Under the pieces are notes generated by a model. It searched no databases. It was not told the origin of the DNA and saw only the letters and a list, made by a program, of their open reading frames with translations. This document shows, one piece after another, positions 26,654 through 33,231 of a stretch of DNA of 64,000 nucleotides. This stretch comes from ZC4RG20 sp963702105 (GTDB lineage Bacteria > Pseudomonadota > Gammaproteobacteria > Steroidobacterales > Rariloculaceae): NCBI GenBank assembly GCA_963702105.1, contig OY969712.1, forward strand, positions 4,278,001-4,342,000. The letters are read 5' to 3'. Made by a program: the position numbers and the translations under genes. Each line of letters opens with the position of its first letter. The first letter of the stretch is position 1.

Positions 26654-26680
26654 GCAAAAGGGGTCAGAGCCCTTTTTCGC
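26654..26680. repeat. R2 hairpin repeat (GGGGTCAGAGCCC), copy 1
   Basis: AAAAGGGGTCAGAGCCC followed by TTTTTCG forms a short stem with an A tract before and a T tract after. It lies between ygfB and pepP on the transcribed strand. The same core occurs at 37080, 51028, 60350 and 60416. Confidence 0.8.
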
Positions 26681-26709
26681 TTTTTCGGGCGCGCCGGAGG
26701 AACTCCTAT

Positions 26710-27282
26710 TCAATGAATTCGTGCGCTTCCGCCGTCGAGTTGGCGGCCGCCGTATTCCTCGAAGACCAGCTGCGCGCCGACGCGCACATACTCCTTGAGC
26801 TCCGCCAGCGCGAAGCCCGCTTCCGTGCCCTCCTCTTCGTCCTCTGCGAGTGCCGCGCGGCTGATCTCGGCGAAGTCCTTCGTGATCTCCTCGACGGCCT
26901 CCGAGTGCTCGCCTATCGGTCTCGGCTTGAGGCCGCCGAAGCCCAAGCCCGTGAGAAATCCGTGGCACCAGAGGGCGAGCGCGCGCACCTGAGAGTCGAG
27001 CGGCTGGTCGTCTCCGGGCAGGAGCGGTTCGAAGTTCAACTCGGCCGAGCTCAGACTTCGCCATGCGCCGAGCTCGAGGTCGCGCAGGGCCGCGCCGACG
27101 TTGTCGCCTTCATCGAGTTGCCAGTCGTCGAGGCACTCCTCGAGCCATCGCTGCGCGGCCGCGATGCCGCCGACGCACATCGTGCCGCAAAGGCCGCCGT
27201 GCAGTTCCGCCAGCGGCGTCACGACGCCGGACTCGTTGAGAGACCTTTCCAGGGATTCGTATCCTTGATCGCTCTGGCTCAC
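26710..27282 (-). CDS. ygfB: UPF0149 family protein YgfB
   Basis: The protein has 190 residues and belongs to the YgfB/YecA (UPF0149) family. The conserved ELHGGLCGTMCVG near the N-terminus and WCHGFLTGLGF in the middle define it. Heads the ygfB-pepP-ubiH-ubiI cluster, as in E. coli. No SEC-C zinc tail is present, so it is the short YgfB type. The molecular role is poorly known; in Pseudomonas, YgfB has been linked to ampicillin-resistance gene control. It is divergent from the ZapB-like gene. Confidence 0.9.
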   Translation of the reverse strand: MSQSDQGYESLERSLNESGVVTPLAELHGGLCGTMCVGGIAAAQRWLEECLDDWQLDEGDNVGAALRDLELGAWRSLSSAELNFEPLLPGDDQPLDSQVRALALWCHGFLTGLGFGGLKPRPIGEHSEAVEEITKDFAEISRAALAEDEEEGTEAGFALAELKEYVRVGAQLVFEEYGGRQLDGGSARIH

Positions 27283-27334
27283 GACGGCTCACCTCACGCC
27301 TTTTCGAGCCATGCTATCACCGCCCCGCGCGTTA

Positions 27335-27364
27335 TTGACCCCCGCGGCACACGGGCTCTATATT
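27335..27364 (+). promoter_or_regulatory. Sigma70 promoter of the ZapB-like gene (leaderless arrangement)
   Basis: TTGACC (27335-27340) and TATATT (27359-27364) are spaced 18 bases apart. The -10 box ends 7 bases before the ATG at 27372, so transcription should begin at about the start codon. This is the best-formed promoter in the window for a leaderless message. Confidence 0.65.
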
Positions 27365-27371
27365 CGCACGC

Positions 27372-27602
27372 ATGAGTACCGAGCAGGCCAATCAGCGGTT
27401 CAACGTCGAGCTCAAGCGGCTCGAGCGGCGCGTCGACGAGCTCGTGCAGCTTTGCGAGCAGCTTCGCGAGGAAAACGCGTCGCTGCGGCAGCGGCAGGAG
27501 TCGCTCGTTGCCGAGCGCGCCTCGCTTCTGCAGAAGAACGAGCAGGTGCGCGGCCGGGTCGAAGCGATGATCGGCCGGCTGAAAGCCATGGAGCAGGCCT
27601 GA
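27372..27602 (+). CDS. Small coiled-coil protein, ZapB-like (TIGR02449 type)
   Basis: The protein has 76 residues and is almost entirely heptad-repeat coiled coil (RLERRVDELVQLCEQLREE onwards). The pairing with zapA and the size match the ZapB-like family found before zapA in many gammaproteobacteria. ZapB is an early division-site factor that works with ZapA at the FtsZ ring. The stop overlaps the zapA start by one base. Confidence 0.82.
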   Translation: MSTEQANQRFNVELKRLERRVDELVQLCEQLREENASLRQRQESLVAERASLLQKNEQVRGRVEAMIGRLKAMEQA

Positions 27603-27916
27603 TGAGCGACGCTTTCGCCCGAGTGACGATCCGCATCCTCGAGAAGGAATACCATGTCGCCTGCCCGGCCGAAGAGCAGGCGGATCTGTTGGCGTCCGCC
27701 GAGCTGCTGAACGGCAAGATGCGCGAGATCCGCGACAGCGGCAAAGTCGTGGGGCTCGACCGGGTCGCCGTCATGGCGGCGCTGAACCTCGCGAACGAGC
27801 TGCTCAAGGCCCGCAGCCAGGACGAGGAGCTCAAGAACATCGTCGGCCTCAGGATCCGCACGATGCGCGAGCGCCTCGACTCGGCCCTTGGACCGGTGAA
27901 GCAACTCAATTTATAG
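27602..27916 (+). CDS. zapA: Cell division protein ZapA
   Basis: The protein has 104 residues. ZapA cross-links FtsZ filaments. The N-terminal globular part (VTIRILEKEYHVACPAEEQ) and the ALNLANELL helix before the C-terminal coiled coil are typical. The TAG stop lies inside the -10 box of the 6S RNA gene that follows, the standard zapA-ssrS-fau order. Confidence 0.93.
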   Translation: MSDAFARVTIRILEKEYHVACPAEEQADLLASAELLNGKMREIRDSGKVVGLDRVAVMAALNLANELLKARSQDEELKNIVGLRIRTMRERLDSALGPVKQLNL

Positions 27917-27917
27917 T
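27888..27917 (+). promoter_or_regulatory. Promoter of 6S RNA, embedded in the 3' end of zapA
   Basis: TTGGAC (27888-27893) and TATAGT (27912-27917) are spaced 18 bases apart. The predicted start is about 27923, at the 5' strand of the 6S closing stem. The -10 box contains the zapA stop codon. Confidence 0.6.
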
Positions 27918-27921
27918 GTTC

Positions 27922-28113
27922 GGGTACTCCCTGCGGTGTTCGACACGGATTGGATAGTCTTTCGACCCTAACTCTTGATGTAGGGGTTCCGTTCTGTCGA
28001 TGGCGTTGTGCAGAACCGGCATAGCCGGGGAGCCTGCAGCCATCACGGCTTACCCCACCTTTTGCTCCGGTTCGAGAGCAACCATTCGTGACGGCACAGG
28101 CGGGGAGTACCAC
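27922..28113 (+). ncRNA. ssrS: 6S RNA
   Basis: This gene lies between zapA and fau, the conserved place of ssrS. The two ends pair perfectly as a closing stem: GGTACTCCC (27923-27931) with GGGAGTACC (28103-28111). The roughly 190-base length is right. The middle can fold into long interrupted arms with an open centre, the bubble that mimics an open promoter and traps sigma70-RNA polymerase. Assigned from context and the closing stem; no covariance model was run. Confidence 0.85.
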
Positions 28114-28155
28114 CTTCCCGATCCTTCTTCGAAGAGCAGACCGAGAAGCGCCCCA

Positions 28156-28761
28156 TTGTCCGATTCCGCAGCGGTCAAGCAGGACCGAGCCCGCACGCGC
28201 CGTGAGCTTCGCCGGCTGCGCCGGGCACTCGGCGACGAGCAGCGCGCGGCCGCCGAGCGCGCCATCTGCCGGCGCATCCAGAACCTCGGCGCCTTCAAGC
28301 AGGCCCGCACGATCGCGGCCTTCCTCGCCTTCGACGGCGAACCCTCGCTCGCGCGGCTCGTCGAAGCCGCGGCGAGACAAGGCAAGACGGTCTACGTCCC
28401 CGTGTTGCTGCGCAGCGGCATGCGCTTCGCGCCCCTGGCCGGCGAGCGCCGCCTCTCGCCCAACTTCTTCGGCATCGACGAACCGTCCAAGGAGCGGCTC
28501 CTCGACGCGCGCTCGCTCGATCTCGTGCTGACACCGCTCGTCGCGTTCGACCGTCGGGGCGTCCGGCTCGGCGTCGGCCGCGGCTATTACGACCGCGCGT
28601 TCCGCTTCCTGCGCCACCGCCGCCATTGGTCGCGGCCGAAGCTGCTGGGCGTCGCCTACTCCTTCCAGCTCGTAGACGACATCGAGAAGCAGCCCTGGGA
28701 TATCCCGCTCTGGGGCGCAGTGACCGAGACCGCCACCTACCGCTTCGCCGCGGAGAAATGA
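28156..28761 (+). CDS. fau: 5-formyltetrahydrofolate cyclo-ligase
   Basis: The protein has 201 residues. It recycles 5-formyl-THF to 5,10-methenyl-THF with ATP. The C-terminal signature GVRLGVGRGYYDRAF is present and the early basic helix (RTRRELRRLRRAL) is typical. TTG at 28156 is the most likely start, since earlier in-frame starts would run into 6S RNA. Co-transcription with 6S RNA is likely. It ends inside the EVE-protein start (ATGA). Confidence 0.9.
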   Translation: MSDSAAVKQDRARTRRELRRLRRALGDEQRAAAERAICRRIQNLGAFKQARTIAAFLAFDGEPSLARLVEAAARQGKTVYVPVLLRSGMRFAPLAGERRLSPNFFGIDEPSKERLLDARSLDLVLTPLVAFDRRGVRLGVGRGYYDRAFRFLRHRRHWSRPKLLGVAYSFQLVDDIEKQPWDIPLWGAVTETATYRFAAEK

Positions 28762-29222
28762 GGTATTGGCTCGTCAAGTCGGAGCCCGAAGTCTTCGGCA
28801 TCGATGATCTCGCGGCGGCCCCGCGGCGGACCACCCACTGGGACGGCGTGCGCAATTACCAGGCCCGGAACTTCATGCGGGACGAGATGAAGCGCGGCGA
28901 CCGGGTCTTCTTCTATCACTCCAACTCGGCCGAGCCCGGCATCGCGGGCATCGCAAAAGTCGTAAAGGAAGCTTCTCCGGACCCGACGGCATTCGATCCG
29001 GACGACCCGCACTACGACCCGAAGAGCGACCGGAACGACCCGCGCTGGTACGTGGTCGACCTCAAGCTCGAGCGTAAGCTCGCCCGCGTCATTCCGCTCG
29101 CAGAGCTCAAAACGCACGCTGAAGGTGCGCTTTCGGGGCTTCTTTTGCTGCGCAAGGGCAACCGTCTTTCGGTCCTTCCCGTCAGCGAAGCGCATTGGCA
29201 ATTCATACTCGGGCTCGAGTGA
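28758..29222 (+). CDS. EVE domain protein
   Basis: The protein has 154 residues and is a single EVE domain, relative of human THYN1 and of the PUA-like fold. The opening RYWLVKSEPEVFGIDDL, then WDGVRNYQARNFMRDEM and GDRVFFYHSN, are the family hallmarks. EVE domains are thought to bind modified bases in DNA or RNA; the target of the bacterial stand-alone form is not settled. Coupled to fau by a 4-base overlap. Confidence 0.93.
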   Translation: MRYWLVKSEPEVFGIDDLAAAPRRTTHWDGVRNYQARNFMRDEMKRGDRVFFYHSNSAEPGIAGIAKVVKEASPDPTAFDPDDPHYDPKSDRNDPRWYVVDLKLERKLARVIPLAELKTHAEGALSGLLLLRKGNRLSVLPVSEAHWQFILGLE

Positions 29223-29292
29223 CCTCGAAGACACACTGAGGACGTTCGCAGCGTCGTGAACGGTGTTTCGCGACGGTGCGAAGCGATCACAA

Positions 29293-29308
29293 TGTGCTCT
29301 CAATCACA
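29293..29308. promoter_or_regulatory. CRP-like site upstream of the histone H1-like gene
   Basis: TGTGCTCTCAATCACA matches TGTGA-N6-TCACA at 9 of 10 positions. Its centre lies about 92 bases upstream of the transcript start predicted from the -10 box at 29381, a helical-phase-compatible class I position. crp is in this same window. Confidence 0.4.
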
Positions 29309-29380
29309 TCTCGCGAACAACATGTGTCGTTGTCGATGCGCAAAAATGCATAACACTCTGGAAATTTAGATCCTTTTATA

Positions 29381-29386
29381 TATACT
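29381..29386 (+). promoter_or_regulatory. -10 box of the histone H1-like gene
   Basis: TATACT sits in an AT-rich stretch (29365-29390) that stands out against about 69 % GC. The matching -35 is weak. GGAG at 29407-29410 is a good ribosome-binding site for the ATG at 29419. Confidence 0.5.
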
Positions 29387-29418
29387 CAACGCCGTTTAAC
29401 CCGACACGGAGACTACCC

Positions 29419-29734
29419 ATGGCATCTACGAAGAAGACCTCTGCGAAAAAGAACGTTTACCAAACGCAAGAAAGTTCGGCGTAAGGTAGCCAAGAAGCCG
29501 GCGGCCAAGAAGCGCGTTGCCAAGAAGAAGACGGCAACGAAGAAGAAGGCCAAGAAGAAGGCTGCGAAGAAGAAAGCTTCGAAGAAGACTGCTGCCAAGA
29601 AGAAGACGGCTAAGAAGAAACCGGCACGCAAGAAAGCTGCCAAGAAGAAAGCCGGCAAGAAGAAGGCCAGCAAGAAAAAGGCTTCGAAGAAGAAGCGTGC
29701 GAGCAAGAAGTCGCAGCCGGCCATGCCGAGCTGA
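29419..29734 (+). pseudogene. Histone H1-like Lys/Ala-rich DNA-binding protein, apparent one-base frameshift
   Basis: Start ATG 29419 has a good ribosome-binding site and reads MASTKKTSAKK, then runs off-frame to a stop at 29484. The following sequence to 29734 in the +1 frame reads RKKVRRKVAKKPAAKKR and continues as AKKK repeats to a natural stop, followed by a terminator. Removing one A from the A5 run at 29445-29449 restores a single protein of about 104 residues. Such Lys/Ala proteins (AlgP-like, eukaryotic H1-tail-like) coat DNA non-specifically. Sequence error, recent mutation or +1 frameshifting are all possible. Confidence 0.85.
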
Positions 29735-29782
29735 CCAGACCAGACGACGAACCGGGAGCCTCCTCGAGGCTCACTTCGAACA

Positions 29783-29814
29783 AAGTGCCCGCAACGATGC
29801 GGGCACTTTTTTTT
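29783..29814 (+). terminator. Rho-independent terminator after the histone H1-like gene
   Basis: AGTGCCCGCA, loop ACGA, TGCGGGCACT, then eight T. This is the strongest intrinsic terminator in the window. It lies about 20 bases before the rpiA start. Confidence 0.93.
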
Positions 29815-29834
29815 ATGCCTTTGGACGGAAGTCT

Positions 29835-30491
29835 ATGAGCCAGCAAGAGCAAAAGCGCAGAGCCGCGACGGCGGCACTGTCTTACATCAAAGACGGAATC
29901 GCCCTCGGGGTCGGCACCGGCAGCACGGTCGACGAGCTCATCGACGCGCTGCCCGCCCACTTGGGAAGGCTCGCGCTCGTGACCTCGAGCTCGACGCGCT
30001 CGGCCGAGCGCCTCGAACGGCTCGGCATCGAAGTCACTCCCATCGAAACGATCGCGAACCTCGACCTCTACATCGACGGCGCGGACGAGGTCACGAAGCG
30101 GCTGCATCTGCTCAAGGGCGGCGGCGGCGCACTGACGCGCGAAAAAATCCTCGCCGGCGCGGCGCGCCGGTTCGTCTGCATCGTGGATTCCTCGAAGCTC
30201 GTCGCCGGGCTCGGACGCTTTCCGCTGCCCATCGAGATCGTGCCGGCGGCCGCCGCGTTCGTCGCGCGTCAGCTCGTCAAGGCAGGCGGGCGCCCGGTGC
30301 CGCGCGTAGGGTTCGTCACGGACAACGGCAATCTCATTGTGGACGTCCACGATCTGCGCATCGCGAACCCGATCGAGCTCGAGACGCGGTTCAATCAGAT
30401 TCCCGGCGTCGTGACCGTCGGGCTGTTCGCACACCGTCCGGCCGACGTGCTGATCATCGGCCAGGAAGACGGAGTCAAGGTTCTGGAGTAG
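29835..30491 (+). CDS. rpiA: Ribose-5-phosphate isomerase A
   Basis: The protein has 218 residues. It interconverts ribose-5-phosphate and ribulose-5-phosphate in the pentose-phosphate pathway. Motifs GVGTGSTVDELI, IDGADEV and KGGGGALTREKI with the catalytic residues are intact. The ATG at 29835 lies only 20 bases after the terminator, so its promoter must overlap the terminator region or it depends on read-through. Confidence 0.96.
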   Translation: MSQQEQKRRAATAALSYIKDGIALGVGTGSTVDELIDALPAHLGRLALVTSSSTRSAERLERLGIEVTPIETIANLDLYIDGADEVTKRLHLLKGGGGALTREKILAGAARRFVCIVDSSKLVAGLGRFPLPIEIVPAAAAFVARQLVKAGGRPVPRVGFVTDNGNLIVDVHDLRIANPIELETRFNQIPGVVTVGLFAHRPADVLIIGQEDGVKVLE

Positions 30492-30550
30492 GCGAAGACC
30501 GAAGAGCCGCCGACGACGGAGAGAGCGGGCAAAGGTCGGAAGGCGGCGGA

Positions 30551-30604
30551 GGCCGATGGGACGAAGAGTATGAAGGGGACGAGGGGGACGAGCGGGACGG
30601 GGAA
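30551..30604. repeat. Purine-rich degenerate tandem repeat downstream of tRNA-Gln
   Basis: Repeats of GGGACGAG type on the plus strand give a C-rich, G-poor transcript on the minus strand right after the tRNA gene. This is compatible with a Rho loading site ending the rpsI-tRNA transcript. Inference from composition only. Confidence 0.35.
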
Positions 30605-30612
30605 TGAAGTAA

Positions 30613-30686
30613 TGGCTGGGGGACCAGGATTCGAACCTGGGTTCTCGGAGTCAGAGTCCGATGTCCTACCGCTAGACGATCCCCCA
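30613..30686 (-). tRNA. tRNA-Gln (anticodon CTG)
   Basis: The complete cloverleaf has acceptor TGGGGGA/TCCCCCA, a D arm with AGCGGTAGGA, anticodon stem CGGA/TCCG with loop CTCTGAC giving CTG, and a T arm with GGTTCGAATCC. CCA is encoded (with discriminator base G). It lies 14 bases downstream of rpsI on the same strand. Confidence 0.96.
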
Positions 30687-30700
30687 GCAGCCGAAACCGA

Positions 30701-31093
30701 TCAGCGCTTCGAGAACTGGGTCGCGCGCCGGGCCTTGCGCAGGCCGACTTTCTTGCGCTCGACGGCGCGGGCGTCGCGCGTCACGAACCCGGCGCGGCGC
30801 AGCGACTGGCGCAGCGTCTCGTCGTAGGCCATGAGGGCCCGCGTGATGCCGTGCCGAATGGCGCCGGCCTGCCCCGTCGTGCCGCCGCCCTGCACGGTCG
30901 CGCTCACGTCGAACTTGCCGTCCATTTCTACGGCCGACAGGGGCTGGCGCACGATCATGCGCGCGGTCTCGCGGCCGAAGAATTCCTCGAGCGGCCGCCC
31001 GTTGACATTGATGCTGCCGGTGCCCGGCCGCAGATAGACGCGTGCCGCCGACGTCTTGCGCCGGCCCGTGCCGTAGAAGCTCTCGATTGCCAT
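30701..31093 (-). CDS. rpsI: 30S ribosomal protein S9
   Basis: The protein has 130 residues, the usual length. It opens YGTGRRKTSAARVYL and ends KKVGLRKARRATQFSKR, the C-terminal tail that reaches the P-site tRNA. It is cotranscribed with rplM 7 bases upstream, the standard L13-S9 operon. Confidence 0.98.
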   Translation of the reverse strand: MAIESFYGTGRRKTSAARVYLRPGTGSINVNGRPLEEFFGRETARMIVRQPLSAVEMDGKFDVSATVQGGGTTGQAGAIRHGITRALMAYDETLRQSLRRAGFVTRDARAVERKKVGLRKARRATQFSKR

Positions 31094-31100
31094 CGCTTGA

Positions 31101-31529
31101 CTATAGCTCCAGTGGGATGGGCTGCTGCGCCTGATGAGGATGCTCGGCGCCGCGCACCACCTTGAGTTTCTTGAACATTTGGCGGCCGAGGGGATTGCGG
31201 GGCAGCATGCCCTTGACCGCCATCTCGAGCGCCCGCTCGGGGGCCCGCTCGAGCAGCTTCTCGAGCGGCTCGGCCTTCATGTTGCCGATGTAGCCCGTGT
31301 GGCGGTAATAGACCTTGTCCTTGAGCTTGCGGCCCGTGACGCGGATCTTTTCCGCATTGACGACGATGATGTAGTCGCCCGTGTCCACGTGGGGCGTATA
31401 GACGGGCTTGTGCTTACCGCGCAGGCGCCGCGCCAGCTCCGTCGCGAGACGGCCCAGCGTCTTCCCGTCCGCGTCGACGACGTACCAGTCCCGCCGCACC
31501 GTCTCTGGCTTGGCCGAAAATGTCTTCAT
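31101..31529 (-). CDS. rplM: 50S ribosomal protein L13
   Basis: The protein has 142 residues, equal to E. coli L13. The start MKTFSAKPE at 31529 is the conserved one. Motifs DADGKTLGRLATELA and GMLPRNPLGRQMFKKLKV are present. L13 binds 23S rRNA early in assembly and, in E. coli, represses its own operon through the leader; a GC-rich hairpin at 31552-31568 in the leader could serve this, by analogy only. Confidence 0.98.
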   Translation of the reverse strand: MKTFSAKPETVRRDWYVVDADGKTLGRLATELARRLRGKHKPVYTPHVDTGDYIIVVNAEKIRVTGRKLKDKVYYRHTGYIGNMKAEPLEKLLERAPERALEMAVKGMLPRNPLGRQMFKKLKVVRGAEHPHQAQQPIPLEL

Positions 31530-31654
31530 AATCCAATAGACTCTGGTTGTGGCCGGGGCCCCCGGCCAAAGAGGGGAAATACTAATGGCCCGGCCGTCCG
31601 GGCGCAAGCGGCTCCGGGCGCCCCAAGGCCCCGCCGGCCTTGAGCCCGCAGCCG
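31530..31654. other. rplM leader / DUF481-gene trailer with two hairpins
   Basis: Hairpin 31552-31568 (GGCCGGGG paired with CCCCGGCC) lies 23 bases before the rplM start. Hairpin 31624-31642 (CAAGGCC/GGCCTTG) follows the stop of the upstream DUF481 gene. The first may be an L13 leader element; the second may end or pause transcription. Neither has a U tract. Confidence 0.4.
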
Positions 31655-32410
31655 TCAGAAGGCGTACTCGAGCGAGACCGACGAGTACCTGTCGGAGTTC
31701 ACGATCCCGGGCGGCACGGCGCTGTTGTATTTGAGGCGGTACGACAGCACGAGACCGACGTTGCCGAACAGTCCGGCCTTCAGCGCGGTCACGGAATCCG
31801 TGCTCGTATTCGTGGAGCCGCTCTCGACCACGAGCGTCTGCTCGAACTGACTCGTAGCGCTCAGCGTCCAGAGGTAGTCGACGGAGGTCCGCAGAACGGT
31901 GTCCCGATCGACGGACCCGTCCGGCAGCACGGATTCGCGCACACCGGCGCCGAGGCTCGCGTCGAGCGACTGCTTCGGCCTGTCCACGAACCGGCGCCCG
32001 TAGCCGGCCGTCGCCGAGGCCTGTCGCTCGTAGCCCGAGAACCGGTCGCGGTCCCAGTCGAAGGCGGTGAACGCGTAGCCATGAGCGCCGATGTCCCGCC
32101 GCGCCTCGTATTTGGCCTTATAGGCCTCCGCAGTCGTCTCGTTGTTCGTCGACGCGCCGATCGCGGAGAAATCGAAGCGGTGGCGCCAGGTCTCGAGGCG
32201 GTAGATCAGCGCGACGGCCGCGTTCACGTTCGTGCTCTCGGTATTGCCGCTCGTCGAGAGAAACCCGAAGCTCGCTTTGCCCGAGAGGCCCATGGGCGGA
32301 TTGCTCGTCGTCGGGCCCGGCGCGCCGGGCGGGTTGCCGACGGCCTGAGCGCCGGCCGTGCCCGCGACCGAAGCAAGACTCAAACTGAGAAGGACGGTGG
32401 CCGCTCGCAT
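31655..32410 (-). CDS. DUF481 outer-membrane protein (YdiY-like)
   Basis: The protein has 251 residues from the ATG at 32410, where a signal peptide (VLLSLSLASVAGTAGAQA) begins. The opening GLSGKASFGFLSTSGNTES is the DUF481 signature, followed by alternating beta strands ending in F (SVSLEYAF), as expected for a small outer-membrane barrel. E. coli YdiY is salt- or acid-induced; function unknown. An earlier in-frame ATG at 32482 would put 24 residues before the signal and is less likely. Confidence 0.85.
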   Translation of the reverse strand: MRAATVLLSLSLASVAGTAGAQAVGNPPGAPGPTTSNPPMGLSGKASFGFLSTSGNTESTNVNAAVALIYRLETWRHRFDFSAIGASTNNETTAEAYKAKYEARRDIGAHGYAFTAFDWDRDRFSGYERQASATAGYGRRFVDRPKQSLDASLGAGVRESVLPDGSVDRDTVLRTSVDYLWTLSATSQFEQTLVVESGSTNTSTDSVTALKAGLFGNVGLVLSYRLKYNSAVPPGIVNSDRYSSVSLEYAF

Positions 32411-32492
32411 CGTGCGCAAGTGATTCTTCTTCTCCGGCCCATATTGGCGCGGCAAGATGCCAGGGGCGAACGAAAACTGCAACGCGCAGGAC

Positions 32493-32498
32493 TATAAT
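32493..32498 (+). promoter_or_regulatory. -10 box of coq7 (leaderless arrangement)
   Basis: A perfect TATAAT ends 8 bases before the coq7 ATG at 32507. There is no room for a ribosome-binding site in the transcript. The -35 region is weak. Confidence 0.6.
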
Positions 32499-32506
32499 GC
32501 GGCGCC

Positions 32507-33145
32507 ATGCAGCCGCCCGTCACCTGGCCGGATCGCGTCGTGGCCCTCCTCGACGAGACGCTCAGGGCGCTCGCCGTTCGCCCTACGCCGGCGCACCCCT
32601 CTCCCGCCGCCGAAATGCCCGAGCCCGATCTCGAAGCGGGAGCGCGGGCTCGCAGCGGCGCTCTCATGCGCGTCAATCACGCGGGCGAGATCGCCGCCCA
32701 GGCGCTGTACGTCGGGCAGGCCTTCACGGCGAAGGGGGACGACGTCCGCGCGCGCCTGCTCGCGGCCGCGCGCGATGAGCGGGACCACCTCGCCTGGTGC
32801 GGCGACCGTCTCGAAGCCCTCGGCGCTCGCCCGAGCCTGCTCGACCCACTGTGGTTCGGCGCGAGCCTATGTCTCGGCGCCGCAACAGGGCTGCTCGGCG
32901 ACGGCCCGAGCCTCGGCTTCGTCGCCGAGACGGAACGGCAGGTCGAGGCGCACCTCGACGATCATCTGCGCCGCCTGCCGAGCGCCGACACGAAGAGCGC
33001 GGCGGTACTCGAGCGCATGGCCGCGGACGAAGCGCGGCACGGCGCAGACGCCAAGCTCGCGGGGGGCTCGGAGCTGCCCGCGGCCGCGCGCCTCGCCATG
33101 CGCCTCGGCGGCGGTTTCCTGCGCCGGGCGGCGTACTTCCTGTGA
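32507..33145 (+). CDS. coq7: Coq7-type di-iron demethoxyubiquinone hydroxylase
   Basis: The protein has 212 residues. It performs the last ring hydroxylation of ubiquinone synthesis (the step E. coli does with UbiF). The di-iron ligands are spread over four helices: RVNHAGEIAAQ, DERDHL, FVAETERQVEAHL and ADEARHG. This isoform replaces UbiF in Pseudomonas, Xanthomonas and relatives. It lies just upstream of crp, as in those genera, and its stop codon overlaps the CRP site at 33141. Confidence 0.95.
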   Translation: MQPPVTWPDRVVALLDETLRALAVRPTPAHPSPAAEMPEPDLEAGARARSGALMRVNHAGEIAAQALYVGQAFTAKGDDVRARLLAAARDERDHLAWCGDRLEALGARPSLLDPLWFGASLCLGAATGLLGDGPSLGFVAETERQVEAHLDDHLRRLPSADTKSAAVLERMAADEARHGADAKLAGGSELPAAARLAMRLGGGFLRRAAYFL

Positions 33146-33156
33146 ACGAGTTCACA
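33141..33156. promoter_or_regulatory. Perfect CRP/Vfr operator upstream of crp
   Basis: TGTGAACGAGTTCACA is an exact TGTGA-N6-TCACA palindrome. Its centre lies about 58 bases before the transcript start predicted from TTGCGC (33173-33178) and TTAAAT (33195-33200), near a class I activator position. Autoregulation of crp is the natural reading. It overlaps the coq7 stop codon. Confidence 0.75.
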
Positions 33157-33172
33157 GCCTAGGGGTAATTAC

Positions 33173-33200
33173 TTGCGCGTGCGCGGTGAATTGATTAAAT
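33173..33200 (+). promoter_or_regulatory. Candidate promoter of crp
   Basis: TTGCGC and TTAAAT are spaced 16 bases apart. The leader is about 25 bases with CGGAG at 33218-33222, 9 bases before the ATG at 33232. Confidence 0.5.
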
Positions 33201-33231
33201 ACGGCATTAAGTCAAACCGGAGTCTCTACCG

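Noticed and set aside
30649..30660. Another R2 copy (GTCAGAG)
   Set aside because: It is the anticodon arm of tRNA-Gln.
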